A stretch of DNA of 64,000 nt, taken from NCBI GenBank assembly GCA_021733925.1, contig JAIPJY010000031.1, positions 1 to 64,000 of the forward strand, in the 5' to 3' direction. Positions within the stretch are counted from its first letter, which is position 1. Each line of letters begins with the position of its first letter. Under the pieces are notes generated by a model that was not told the DNA's origin, did not search any database, and saw only the letters and a program-made list of their open reading frames with translations. Of this stretch, positions 42,699 through 52,194 are shown piece by piece. A program made the position numbers and the translations under genes. The stretch is from Prosthecobacter sp. (lineage in GTDB: Bacteria; Verrucomicrobiota; Verrucomicrobiia; Verrucomicrobiales; Verrucomicrobiaceae).

Positions 42699-44228
42699 TC
42701 ACTGCAGAGGCAGACGCAGGCAGGCGGCTTCACGATCATTGCGCACCAGCAGCAGATCGCCAGCGAGGGCGATAGGGTTCCAGGTCTTGGAGTTGAACAC
42801 GCGAATGCGGGCGAGTTCGTTGGGCGCAGCGCGCGTTGGGCGCAGCAGCACCAACTCGCCGCTCTCAGCCATGAGCAGGTAATGATCGCCAACTACGAGC
42901 CCCTGACCGTGGCCATAGCGTCCTTCGCGCCATTGCCTGGAGCCGTCCTTCAAATCGACGCATGCAAAGATCCCGTCATCGAGTCCGAATACGCAGCCGT
43001 CGTGGGTGAAGAGATGGGAAAACTTGGCCTTCATGCGATTGGACTGCCACAGGCTTTGCACCTGCAAGCCCGTGTCATTGCGCGACAGCTTAAGCAGCTC
43101 CGCTCCAACGCCGTAGCCACTTGAAAACAGCACCTCGTCCGCGCCGATCACGAGTGGTGATGCGCAGGCGACGTTGCCATTGCCCCAGGGCCGCTGCCAA
43201 AGTTCGGCACCCGTCTTCACGTCATGGCCCGCGATGCTGCCGTGGTGAAAGGCGAGCACTTGAGGCACGCCTGCGAGTGTGGCGAAGACCGGTGTGGCGT
43301 AGCTGGGAGTTTTGCCGGCTTTCCAGACGAACTCGCCATCACTGCAACTCAGGGCCACCAGAGAATGAGTTCCCTCCTCACCGCCATGCACGATGACCAG
43401 GTCATCCACGATCAGCGGAGAACTCGCCATGCCCCAGGTGGGCGTTTTGCCTGCCACGACTTTCACCACATCGCGGGTCCAGATGACCTTGCCGCTGGCA
43501 AGTTCAAGGCAGTTCAGAATGCCTGTGGCACCGAGGGCAAAAACGCGGCCATGGTCAATGGTGGGTGTCGCACGCGGACCTGCGCCTCCAATCGTGGTGT
43601 CAAAGTGTGCCTCGTCGTTGTGGCTCCATCGCTGCTGGCCTGTGGTCAAATCGTAAGCGGTGACGCATTCATTGTCTTCGTGCTGCTCCTGAGTGATGCA
43701 AAGGTCGCCGACGATGGCGAAGCCAGACCAGCCTGCGCCGACGGCATGCTTCCAGATGAGCTGTGGCGGGTGCTGCGCCCAGTTATCCGCCAGCGCAGGT
43801 CCTGCCAGAACCCCATTACAATCAGGCCCATAGAACTGCGGAAAATCTGTGTGGGGAACTTTGGCCGAGAGATACGGGATGCTGGTTGCAGCGAGCTCTG
43901 CCTGCCTGCTCCAGCGCCAGCCGAAGATGGGCAGCATATCACCGCTGACTCCGGTGATTTTGACCAGCGAACCCACTGCCAGGCCCATGAGTAGGATCAC
44001 ACCCAGGACACGCATGCGCAGTGCCAGAGGTGCACGCGAGAGAAAGAGCCACCAGATCAGCAGCGCGATGCAGATCACGAAACCGATTTCATAGCTGATC
44101 AGATTGCGTCTCTGAAAGGGCCATTCTTCATAGAACTGCACCCCGATGATTGTCACCATGCCAAGCAGTGCGATGCGTACGCCTGGCTTCCAGCGAACAG
44201 CCTGGGTGGAATGTGGTGGGGTGTTCAC
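42699..44228 (-). CDS. Membrane-anchored PQQ-like beta-propeller protein
   Basis: A 509-aa protein with three N-terminal membrane segments (about 15-35, 45-62, 70-92) and a large periplasmic beta-propeller. Blades have the PQQ/BamB-like pattern AYDLTTGQQRWSHND, ASGKVIWTRDVVKV, DVKTGAELWQRPWG and DLKDGSRQWREGRYG. A DxDx calcium-type motif is not evident. It lacks the complete active site of PQQ dehydrogenases, so a scaffold, binding or quinoprotein-like role is possible. It is convergent with the unknown Tat gene (10-bp gap) and monocistronic. Confidence 0.83.
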   Translation of the reverse strand: MNTPPHSTQAVRWKPGVRIALLGMVTIIGVQFYEEWPFQRRNLISYEIGFVICIALLIWWLFLSRAPLALRMRVLGVILLMGLAVGSLVKITGVSGDMLPIFGWRWSRQAELAATSIPYLSAKVPHTDFPQFYGPDCNGVLAGPALADNWAQHPPQLIWKHAVGAGWSGFAIVGDLCITQEQHEDNECVTAYDLTTGQQRWSHNDEAHFDTTIGGAGPRATPTIDHGRVFALGATGILNCLELASGKVIWTRDVVKVVAGKTPTWGMASSPLIVDDLVIVHGGEEGTHSLVALSCSDGEFVWKAGKTPSYATPVFATLAGVPQVLAFHHGSIAGHDVKTGAELWQRPWGNGNVACASPLVIGADEVLFSSGYGVGAELLKLSRNDTGLQVQSLWQSNRMKAKFSHLFTHDGCVFGLDDGIFACVDLKDGSRQWREGRYGHGQGLVVGDHYLLMAESGELVLLRPTRAAPNELARIRVFNSKTWNPIALAGDLLLVRNDREAACLRLPLQ

Positions 44229-44262
44229 GGCCTACCCTACGGCAGCGAATGTGCTGATCAAG

Positions 44263-44433
44263 TCAGTGGCAGCCAGCGAGGTGGATTGCCCGGTGCAGGG
44301 CCTGGCTCATGTAAACGTAGCGGGAATCTAGATCCTTGATCACAAATATCGCGCACGGGATACGCTCCAGGGGATCAAGCAGCTGGCACAGGTCGGCCAC
44401 CTCGGTGAAGAATTGTTTCTGCAGTGGTTTCAT
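44263..44433 (-). pseudogene. Truncated PAS-like fragment
   Basis: A 56-codon frame from an ATG at 44433: MKPLQKQFFTEVADLCQLLD, then a PAS-like strand set IPCAIFVIKDLDSRYVYMSQ, ending abruptly after HLAGCH. This looks like the first third of a PAS domain, as at the N-terminus of some PAS-HTH regulators, with no downstream continuation. It is most likely the remnant of a deleted regulator that once faced the PSD1 gene. It could also be a functional micro-protein. Confidence 0.5.
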
Positions 44434-44555
44434 GACGGATGATCGGATTTTACCAATTTTTGCGGGTATGGCCACGGAGAGAATGCTCTCTGGCGGCGTT
44501 GGTTCATTTGCATGAACTCGTTCACCACCATCGCCTGGCTTGCTGCACAAGACCG

Positions 44556-47500
44556 ATGAAGTCGTTCGCGACCATGGCATGTCTGCTCACCGCCTCTGTC
44601 ATGAACGCGGAGGACATCTTTGTCTCAAAGGTGGAGACCTTGCTGAAACAGCGCTGCTTTGAGTGCCATTCGCATGAGAAAAAAATCAAAGGCGGCCTCG
44701 CCCTTGATTCGAAATTGGGCTGGGAAAAAGGGGGGGCGAGCGGTCCTGCCATTGTTCCTGGGAAGCCGGAGGCAAGCCTGCTGATGCAGGCGCTGAGTCA
44801 TGCGGAAAAGGATGTCAAAATGCCGCCGAAGAAGATGCTTCCTGCGTCGGAGATTGCAGTGTTTGCGGAATGGATCCGGCTGGGAGCTCCCGATCCGCGC
44901 GTGTCAGAAGTGAAAAACACCCAGGATCTCGTAGCGGATGACACCTGGGGGGGCGAGTTCCACAAGCGCCTCGACTGGTGGAGCCTCAGGCCCATGCTCA
45001 AAGCCGAACCGCCGGGGGTGGACGATGAGACATGGTCAAAAGAGCCGGTGGATCGTTTTGTGCGCGCGGCGTTGGCTGCCGCCAAAATCCAGCCAGCCCC
45101 ACCTGCGGAGCCGGGAGTGCTGAGGCGGCGGCTTTCGTTTGTACTTACGGGGCTGCCGCCCTCATCGGCATCAGCATCCTTGTCTGACGAGGCCTATGTG
45201 GACATGTTGCTGCAAAGCCCCCGCTTCGGAGAGCACTTCGCACGGCACTGGATGGACGTCGTGCGCTACACGGACACCTATGGCTACGAATGGGACAACC
45301 CGGCCAAGGGTGCCTACGAATACCGTGACTACCTCATCCGCGCCTTCAACGACGACATCAGTTTCGCTCAGTTCGTGCGCGAACAGATCGCGGGCGATCT
45401 CCTGCCGGTGCCGCGCATCAACACCGCCTCACAAACCAACGAAAGTCTCATCGGCCCCATGTTTTATCATTTGGGGGAACACCGCCACGGCAGCAGCCTG
45501 ATGTTCAACGGCATTCATCAGGAGATGGTGAACAACAAGATCGACGCCTTTTCCAAAGCTTTCCTCGCCACCACCGTGGCCTGCGCACGCTGTCACGATC
45601 ACAAGCTCGAAGCCGTCTCGCAGCGCGACTACTACGCTCTCGCCGCCGTCTTCACCACACCACGCTGGACTTCCCGTGTGATCGATGCGCCGAATAAAAA
45701 CGATGTGGCCATCGCCAAGCTTAAAGAGCTGCGCGCGGCGATCCGTGCCGAGTTGGCAGTTGTGTGGGCAAAGCCGTTCGAGGCACCCTTCCTCAAACAG
45801 TGGGCGGAGACGCACGGCAACGAATTGAAGGGCGTCGGTGCACCGCTTGCAGCGCCAGGTCAATTCACACAAAAAGCTGCCGAGTGGCGCAAGGCCCGCG
45901 TGGCCGCTCAAAACTCCAACGCCATGTTCAAACCCTTGGCAGATCCCGCCAAGGCGCAGCTTCCTCACGGCTGGGTGATTGAGGGCGACGGGATGAAGCA
46001 CGGCTTTGCTGAAGAGGGCACGCCCCTTATCGCGCTCGAAGGCGATGCCGTCATTGCGCGCCTCCTGCCACGTGGCTGGCACACGCACGCATTGTCCTCC
46101 AAGCTGCCCGGAGCACTCCGCATGCCGCCTGAGCATCTCATCCCGGGCAGGTTCGTGAGCCTTGACCTCGCAGGCGGGGAATTCGGCGGCCAGCTCGTGA
46201 TTGATGATCATGCGTTTCAAAACGAAACCATTTCTTTCTACACCAATACAATCCCCGCCTGGAGGGCCTTCGCTGATGCCGAGCTGAAGAATGGCGTTCA
46301 GCAGGTCACCGTGGAGTTTGCCACCTCGTCGTTGAACCCGAATTTCCCACCGCGAACCGGTCTGGCAAAGGGGCTCAAGAACAATGACTTCGGCTACGAT
46401 AAACGCAGCTGGCTGAGCGTCTGCGGCATTGTCTCGCATGACAAGGCAGGCGCGCCGCAGGATGAACAGGCTGCGTTTGCCGGTTTGTATGACGCAGCCG
46501 GTTCCCTGGACTCCTGGGAGTGCATCGCCGCATGGTTCAACTCTGCCGTCACGCGATGGTGCGAAGGCAAAACGCAGCCGGGTGATCAGCCCGTTCTCGA
46601 CTGGCTGCTCAGCAGTGGTTTGCTGCCAAACAAGGCCGAACCCGGAAGCAGGCTCGCGACACTGGTGGCCGAATATCGGAGCGTCGAGGCAGGCATCGAT
46701 TTTTCGCGCACGGTCAACAGCATGGACCAGCGGGAAACGTCCCCCGCCAGTTACCCGCTTAACGTGCGCGGCAATGTGGATGTGCCCGGCACTCTGGTGC
46801 AGCCTGGATTTTTGAAAATGTTGGACCCAGGGGCGCTGGTGTCTGACCGCCTGGCACTCGCCGAGTCACTGCTGGATCCCGAGCATCCGCTGACTGCTCG
46901 TGTCTATGTGAACCGGGTATGGCAATGGCTCTTCGGCACCGGACTCGTGGCCACCCCGGATGATTTCGGACGCCTCGGAGACAAGCCCTCGCATCCCGAG
47001 CTGCTCGACTGGCTGGCACGCGAGTTCATTCGCGAAGGCTGGTCCACCAAGAAGCTGGTGCGGCGTCTCGTCTTAAGCCAGGCTTTCCGGCAGTCCGGGC
47101 TCGTGGCCGAAGCCGCGCGCGAACGTGATCCGGCGAACCGCCTGCTGCATCACTACCCCACGCGGCGGCTGGAGGCGGAGGCCATTCGCGATTCACTGCT
47201 CGCGATCTCCGGTCATCTCGACTCGCAGCTTTATGGCCGCCCTGTCCTGCCGTTTCGCAGCACCGAGGACGCTGCCAAGCGCCTTTTCAGCGGTCCGCTC
47301 GACGGCCGTGGCCGCCGCTCGATCTACCTGCAGATGTCCATCATGGACCCGCCGAAATTTCTCGTCGGCTTCAATCTTCCAGATCTGAAACTGCCCGCTG
47401 GCAGACGAGACGTCACCAATGTTCCCGCCCAGGCGCTGATCATGCTGAATGATCCTTTTGTAAACGAGATGGCGAAATGCTGGTCGGCTGGTTTGTTGAA

Positions 47501-47690
47501 GGACACGGGCAAGGACCGCGAAGACCGCGTGCGTCAGATGTTCGGGCAGGCCTTGGCTCGCAAGCCAGACGCAGTCGAATTGAAACGCTGGACTGCCGCC
47601 TTGCAGGACTTTGGCGGCGACACGCCGGATGCATGGGAACGCCTTGCTCATGCGTTATTCAACACCAAGGAGTTTCTCTACTACCGCTGA
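44556..47690 (+). CDS. PSD1 cytochrome with large insert (copy 3)
   Basis: A 1044-aa exported protein. The ATG at 44556 starts the signal peptide (MKSFATMACLLTASVMNA). PSCyt1 has CFECH (C34, C37, H38). DUF1549 (about 165-370) has RRRLSFVLTGLPPSSASASL, SPRFGEHFARHWMDVVRYTD and the second site CARCH (C343, C346, H347). The variable slot (about 371-728) is unusually long and contains a beta-rich domain (LPHGWVIEGDGMKHGFAEEG near 468, RFVSLDLAGGEFGGQLVIDD near 532). DUF1553 (about 738-1044) has ARVYVNRVWQWLFGTGLV, LVRRLVLSQAFRQSG and YPTRRLEAEAIRDSLLAISG. It ends one base before the spacer to its DUF1501 partner. Substrate unknown. Confidence 0.91.
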   Translation: MKSFATMACLLTASVMNAEDIFVSKVETLLKQRCFECHSHEKKIKGGLALDSKLGWEKGGASGPAIVPGKPEASLLMQALSHAEKDVKMPPKKMLPASEIAVFAEWIRLGAPDPRVSEVKNTQDLVADDTWGGEFHKRLDWWSLRPMLKAEPPGVDDETWSKEPVDRFVRAALAAAKIQPAPPAEPGVLRRRLSFVLTGLPPSSASASLSDEAYVDMLLQSPRFGEHFARHWMDVVRYTDTYGYEWDNPAKGAYEYRDYLIRAFNDDISFAQFVREQIAGDLLPVPRINTASQTNESLIGPMFYHLGEHRHGSSLMFNGIHQEMVNNKIDAFSKAFLATTVACARCHDHKLEAVSQRDYYALAAVFTTPRWTSRVIDAPNKNDVAIAKLKELRAAIRAELAVVWAKPFEAPFLKQWAETHGNELKGVGAPLAAPGQFTQKAAEWRKARVAAQNSNAMFKPLADPAKAQLPHGWVIEGDGMKHGFAEEGTPLIALEGDAVIARLLPRGWHTHALSSKLPGALRMPPEHLIPGRFVSLDLAGGEFGGQLVIDDHAFQNETISFYTNTIPAWRAFADAELKNGVQQVTVEFATSSLNPNFPPRTGLAKGLKNNDFGYDKRSWLSVCGIVSHDKAGAPQDEQAAFAGLYDAAGSLDSWECIAAWFNSAVTRWCEGKTQPGDQPVLDWLLSSGLLPNKAEPGSRLATLVAEYRSVEAGIDFSRTVNSMDQRETSPASYPLNVRGNVDVPGTLVQPGFLKMLDPGALVSDRLALAESLLDPEHPLTARVYVNRVWQWLFGTGLVATPDDFGRLGDKPSHPELLDWLAREFIREGWSTKKLVRRLVLSQAFRQSGLVAEAARERDPANRLLHHYPTRRLEAEAIRDSLLAISGHLDSQLYGRPVLPFRSTEDAAKRLFSGPLDGRGRRSIYLQMSIMDPPKFLVGFNLPDLKLPAGRRDVTNVPAQALIMLNDPFVNEMAKCWSAGLLKDTGKDREDRVRQMFGQALARKPDAVELKRWTAALQDFGGDTPDAWERLAHALFNTKEFLYYR

Positions 47691-47691
47691 A

Positions 47692-49083
47692 ATGCAGTCG
47701 CATGACCATCGTCTTTGCTCGCGCCGCCAGATTCTGGCAGGTGCCTCCGCGGGTTTTGGCATGCTGGCGCTGCGCGCGATGGCGGGCGTGCCGCTTCATC
47801 GCCATGCACGGGCGAAGAACATCATCTTCTGCTTCATGGACGGCGGTCCCAGCCATGTGGACACCTTTGACCCCAAGCCCATGCTCAAGAAGTTCGAAGG
47901 CACAGCCATCGGCAGTGGCGCGGTGTCCAAGCGCTCGCAGTCAAATGCGGGCCGCGTCTGGTTTGGCAGTCCTTGGGAGTTCAAGCAGCGCGGGCACAGC
48001 GGATTGTGGGTGAGCGAGCTTTTTCCGCACATCGCTCAGGTGGCGGACAAGCTCTGCGTTGTACGCTCGATGGTCGGCGAACTGCCGCTGCATGGTCAGC
48101 AGAACCTGTTGCTGCACACCGGCCGCATCCTCGGTCAGGCGCCGAGCATCGGCGCCTGGGTCTCCTATGGCCTTGGCACGGAAAATCGCAATCTGCCAGG
48201 CTACGTCGTCCTCAACAACGACTGGGTGCCAAACGGCGGGCTCGAAAACTTCGGCAGTTCTTTCCTGCCCGCGAGTCATCAGGCCACCATGGTTCGTGCC
48301 AAGGGCGTGCCGGTCGATAACATTGCTCCGCATGATGCAGCGGTCATCCAGCGGCGCAAACTCGCGCTGCTGGCACAGCAGGACGCCGAGTTCGCGGCGG
48401 GCACCTCGGACGCACCGATTATTGAAGGTGCCATTGCGAACTACGAGACCGCGTTTCGCATGCAAAGCGCGGTTCCTGGCATTGCGGACATCGCTGGCGA
48501 ACCTGAATACATTCGCAAGCTCTACGGCGTGGATTCCACCGACGAACATCAGTGCTTTTATGCCACTCAGGCCCTGCGTGCGCGGCGCCTGGTGGAAGCA
48601 GGGGTGAGGTTTGTCGAAATCACCTGTCCGAGTTTCGATGGCAACAACTCGCCCTGGGATCAGCACGGGCAGATTCGCCAAAACCACACCAAAAATGCGC
48701 GCATCACCGATCAATCCGTCGCCGCGCTCATCAGCGATCTTGATCAGCGTGGCCTGCTCGATGAAACCATCGTGCTCTGGGCCGGCGAGATGGGCCGCAC
48801 GCCTCATACGCCCAAAATCAGCGAGTCGTGCGGTCGCGATCACCATGTAAACGGCTACACCATCTTCATGGCCGGCGGCGGTTTCAAAGGTGGCATGACC
48901 TTTGGCGAAACCGACGAGTTTGGCAACTCCGTCGCCAGCGATCCCGTGGACATCCATGACATCCACGCCACGCTCCTGCATCAAATGGGTGTGGATCACG
49001 AAAAACTCATCTTCCGCCACGGTGGTCGAGATCAGCGGCTCACCGACGTGCATGGGCGCGTGATGCGCGAGTTGACAGCCTGA
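47692..49083 (+). CDS. DUF1501 Tat-exported protein (partner of PSD1 copy 3)
   Basis: A 463-aa protein starting at the ATG 2 nt after the PSD1 stop, with the Tat motif CSRRQILAGASAG (residues 9-21). Landmarks: IFCFMDGGPSHVDTFDPKP near 45, VGELPLHGQQNLLLHTGR near 127, VLWAGEMGRTPHTPKISESC near 361, GRDHHVNGYTIFMAGGGFKG near 381 and DIHATLLHQMGVDHEKL near 422. It is the standard partner arrangement, followed 36 bp later by a TolB-like propeller. Confidence 0.92.
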   Translation: MQSHDHRLCSRRQILAGASAGFGMLALRAMAGVPLHRHARAKNIIFCFMDGGPSHVDTFDPKPMLKKFEGTAIGSGAVSKRSQSNAGRVWFGSPWEFKQRGHSGLWVSELFPHIAQVADKLCVVRSMVGELPLHGQQNLLLHTGRILGQAPSIGAWVSYGLGTENRNLPGYVVLNNDWVPNGGLENFGSSFLPASHQATMVRAKGVPVDNIAPHDAAVIQRRKLALLAQQDAEFAAGTSDAPIIEGAIANYETAFRMQSAVPGIADIAGEPEYIRKLYGVDSTDEHQCFYATQALRARRLVEAGVRFVEITCPSFDGNNSPWDQHGQIRQNHTKNARITDQSVAALISDLDQRGLLDETIVLWAGEMGRTPHTPKISESCGRDHHVNGYTIFMAGGGFKGGMTFGETDEFGNSVASDPVDIHDIHATLLHQMGVDHEKLIFRHGGRDQRLTDVHGRVMRELTA

Positions 49084-49119
49084 TTTGATGCACCGTACGC
49101 ACTCATCATTCATAGCACC

Positions 49120-50280
49120 ATGAAATCCACCGTTGCATTCCTTTCATTGATGACTGTCCACGGCCTTGCGGCTGACCCCGTCGCCGCTTGGTCCAAAGAT
49201 GTCACCATCAAGCCCATTTCGTCCATCGAGGGCCGCCACACCATCCACAGCTACTACCTGACCAATCCCGAAAGTCCGGACGGTGCACGGGTATTGTTTT
49301 TCACCTCCACGGATTCGCAGGGTCATTTGGGTGAGGTGCGCATGATGGAGCGAGCCACGGGGAAGGAGACGGTGCTGGCTGACAACGTGCACACGGAGGA
49401 TGCGCACCGCGTCGCATGCCAGCAATGGCTCTCCGGCGGCAAGCGGGTAGCGTTTCATGAGGTGATCGACAAGAAATGGCGCGTGGTCGTGGTGGATGTG
49501 GACACGCTGGCCAAGACGATTGTCGCTGAAGATCATCAGGTCGGCTTCGGCAGGCCGGATGGCGATCTGCTGCCGATGTATGGTTGCCATTGGAATCCGG
49601 GGCCGCATCGTGATCTCGAAGTGTGGGACGCTGCCACCGGCAAGACCACCACCATGGCGAAGATCAGCGAGGTGGAAGACAAGTATGGCGACTGGCTGCA
49701 GAAGGAGTTCGCGGGCAAACCCTGCTCCGTCTTCTTTCCCGTGCTCAGCCCGGATCTGAAGCGCGTGTTTTTCAAGGTCGCCGCAGGCAATGGCGGGGAC
49801 GACTACATGTCCAGCAGAGCCAGCCATCGCCAGGGCACGGTGGTCTATGACTTTGAAAAAGCTGCCTGCGTCTGGCAGCGCAACCGGTGGGGCCATCCGG
49901 CGTGGACGCCTGACTCGCAGCACATCTTTGAAGCCGGAAACATCAGCTTCGACATCCAGGACAACCCGGCCAAATACACCCGCCTCAAAGATGTGCCCGT
50001 CCTCGGTGGTACGCATCCGTCCGTGAGTCCAGATGGCACCCTGATGGTCACGGATGGTCTGAGCCGGAATGTGGGCGGCCAAGGTGATGAGTGGGGCATT
50101 CAGGTGGCGGACATGAACGGCGGCAAATGGGTGCTGCTGCACAGCTTTGCCCAAAACGGCGGTGCCAAATCCTGGCGGCGTAATCACCCGCATCCCGCCT
50201 TCAGCGAGGACGGCAAACGCATCTACTACAATGTCAGCGACGGCCCGTTCACGCGGCTGATGGTGGCGGAACGTCCGTAA
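49120..50280 (+). CDS. TolB-like / oligogalacturonide-lyase-like secreted propeller
   Basis: A 386-aa protein with a signal peptide (MKSTVAFLSLMTVHGLA). The body is a WD40/TolB-type propeller: RVLFFTSTDSQGHLGEVRMM, VACQQWLSGGKRVAFHEV, FPVLSPDLKRVFFKVAAG, HPAWTPDSQHIFEAG, HPSVSPDGTLMVTDG, and HPHPAFSEDGKRIYYNVSDG at the end. The His-rich and Gln positions resemble oligogalacturonate lyase-like proteins, in which metal-binding residues sit in the propeller pore. The activity is not certain. It is probably in the operon with PSD1 copy 3 and the sialidase-like gene. Confidence 0.78.
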   Translation: MKSTVAFLSLMTVHGLAADPVAAWSKDVTIKPISSIEGRHTIHSYYLTNPESPDGARVLFFTSTDSQGHLGEVRMMERATGKETVLADNVHTEDAHRVACQQWLSGGKRVAFHEVIDKKWRVVVVDVDTLAKTIVAEDHQVGFGRPDGDLLPMYGCHWNPGPHRDLEVWDAATGKTTTMAKISEVEDKYGDWLQKEFAGKPCSVFFPVLSPDLKRVFFKVAAGNGGDDYMSSRASHRQGTVVYDFEKAACVWQRNRWGHPAWTPDSQHIFEAGNISFDIQDNPAKYTRLKDVPVLGGTHPSVSPDGTLMVTDGLSRNVGGQGDEWGIQVADMNGGKWVLLHSFAQNGGAKSWRRNHPHPAFSEDGKRIYYNVSDGPFTRLMVAERP

Positions 50281-50310
50281 TGTGCGCCGAGTTTGCAGCG
50301 TTGGTTGCAT

Positions 50311-51384
50311 ATGAAATTCATCACTGCATGTCTGTTCGTGTTTCCGCTGGCTGGTTTGAGCGCGCAGGAGGCGGAGCCCAAAAACCTGCAACGCATCGTC
50401 GCCATCGAGAATGTGTGTGCGTGGCCTAATCTCACGCTGCTGCCCGATGGCACGATCCTAGCCATCCTGTTCAATCAGCCCGGCCATGGCACTCTGCAGG
50501 GAGATGTGGACTGCTATGCCAGCAGCGACGGTGTGAAATGGGAGAAACGCAGCACCGTCACGCAGCATGAACCGGACACGATCCGCATGAACCACGCGGC
50601 GGGTCTCGCAAAAAACGGCGATCTCATCGTGCTCTGCTCCGGCTGGACAAACTTGAAGCAGCCGCAGCGGCCCAAGCAGGCTGCGTTTCGAGATGCCGTG
50701 CTGCGCAGCTGGGTGCTGCGCTCAAAGGACGCCGGCCGTACCTGGAGCAAGAGTGATGTCTTCCCCGCGACTGAATCCGACGAATGGACCGAGCACATTC
50801 CGTTTGGCGACATCTGGGCGGCGCAGGATGGCACGCTGCGGACGTCCTGCTATCAGGGCCAGCTCACCGACCCGGTGAAATCGAGCAAGACCAAGGGCTG
50901 GCGCTCCTGGTGCTTTCGCAGCGATGACGATGGTGTGACGTGGCAGCCGCAGTCAATCATCGGACCCACGCACAATGAGACAGACATTTTTCCACTTGGC
51001 GGCAAAAGCTGGCTGGCCGCCGCGCGCACGACGCAGATGGAGCTGTTCCGCAGCGATGATGATGGAGTGACCTGGGGCGCACCTCTCAAAGTGACCGCAC
51101 GCAATGAGATCAACGGCCACCTTACCCGTCTCGCTGACAAACGCCTGCTGCTGAGCTACGGTGTGCGCATTGCGGGGCAGCATGGCGTCTGTGCGAAGTT
51201 CAGCAGCGACGATGGCAAAACCTGGAGTGCTTCCATTCGTCTCGCCCGCAGCGAGGTGAGTGACTGCGGCTATCCCGCCACTGTGCAGCTAGCGAACGGA
51301 AAACTCGTCACTGCCTACTACTCCAAAGCCGCGCCCGAATGTGATCACTATCACATGGGCGTGGCGGTTTGGGAGGCGCCTTGA
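50311..51384 (+). CDS. Sialidase-like (BNR-repeat) secreted protein
   Basis: A 357-aa protein starting at the ATG at 50311 with a signal peptide (MKFITACLFVFPLAGLSA). A six-bladed sialidase-like propeller is indicated by Asp-box repeats: SSDGVKWEKR, SKDAGRTWSK, SDDDGVTWQP, SDDDGVTWGAP and SSDDGKTWSAS. An Arg cluster and a Tyr/Glu pair as in true neuraminidases are not clearly identifiable, so it may be an exo-sialidase homologue acting on another sugar. It ends exactly at the convergent lipoprotein gene. The YhcH/NanQ-type gene at 35583 is compatible with sialic-acid-like sugar use. Confidence 0.8.
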   Translation: MKFITACLFVFPLAGLSAQEAEPKNLQRIVAIENVCAWPNLTLLPDGTILAILFNQPGHGTLQGDVDCYASSDGVKWEKRSTVTQHEPDTIRMNHAAGLAKNGDLIVLCSGWTNLKQPQRPKQAAFRDAVLRSWVLRSKDAGRTWSKSDVFPATESDEWTEHIPFGDIWAAQDGTLRTSCYQGQLTDPVKSSKTKGWRSWCFRSDDDGVTWQPQSIIGPTHNETDIFPLGGKSWLAAARTTQMELFRSDDDGVTWGAPLKVTARNEINGHLTRLADKRLLLSYGVRIAGQHGVCAKFSSDDGKTWSASIRLARSEVSDCGYPATVQLANGKLVTAYYSKAAPECDHYHMGVAVWEAP

Positions 51385-52194
51385 TTACCGGGTCACTGGA
51401 AACGCATTGGCGCTTTCGCGCACGAGCTGTTCGTGCCGCAGTTCCGCTTTCGCTCGGGCTTCATCTTCTTCAAAGACAGCCAGTCCGATGACTCCCACGT
51501 TGCTCGCTGCTCCTTTGGAGGCGGCCTTGGAGCGGGACACACTTCCAAATACAAACGATCTGACGGTCGAACTGTCTTTGCGGAAGCCATCGACATCGTA
51601 TGTCTGCTTGGGTTCAAACACAAAACCATGCTGGCTCGGGCTGGCCGACTTCCCCGTGAGAACGTTCAGGCCATCCACACTCAAAACGACTTCGATGCGT
51701 TTCTTGGAGCGGTTTTCGATTCTCACCGCGTAGTGACTGCCGTTATCTCCGATCACGATGCGCTTGCCACTGACATCATAGTGCGGGTAGGCATCGCCAT
51801 AGCGGACCAAGCCCACTTTCAGGCGTTCTCCAGCAGCCGGGAACAAGCCGCTGCGTTTGGAGATGCTGCCACCCAGAACTGCGGCCATGGCCTTGGCCCC
51901 CGCCTCGTCATTGTAGTGAAACGATTCCACCGCATCTGGTGTGTCCGACTTGCGGAGCATGCGTGTGCTCTCCAGCAGGGAATACTTCTCCTGACCGGCG
52001 GAGGTGCCAAGACCGGGGCGCTCATCGACTCGAAGATTCGAAGCATAACTCTCTGACCGGGAGCTGCCCGGAACCGCCATCATGGGCGGCGGAGGTGGCG
52101 CTGGAGAATTCATCGAGCCGCATGATGCAATTAACATGACGGCCAATGAGAGGGAGCAATAAGCAATCGAACGGAGGTGTTGGGCTGGGTTCAT
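51385..52194 (-). CDS. Lipoprotein of unknown function
   Basis: A 269-aa protein with a lipoprotein signal (lipobox LIASC, cysteine at about residue 25) and a Pro-rich linker (PAPPPPPMMAVP). The body (about 60-269) is acidic-basic mixed with YGDAYPHYDVSGKRIVIGDN and NGSHYAVRIENRSKKRIEVV; the latter is a beta-rich pattern. No family is recognised. It is divergent from the BlaI-type repressor gene, and its start codon abuts an inverted repeat (52195-52216) that resembles two others nearby. It is therefore probably under that repressor. Confidence 0.72.
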   Translation of the reverse strand: MNPAQHLRSIAYCSLSLAVMLIASCGSMNSPAPPPPPMMAVPGSSRSESYASNLRVDERPGLGTSAGQEKYSLLESTRMLRKSDTPDAVESFHYNDEAGAKAMAAVLGGSISKRSGLFPAAGERLKVGLVRYGDAYPHYDVSGKRIVIGDNGSHYAVRIENRSKKRIEVVLSVDGLNVLTGKSASPSQHGFVFEPKQTYDVDGFRKDSSTVRSFVFGSVSRSKAASKGAASNVGVIGLAVFEEDEARAKAELRHEQLVRESANAFPVTR

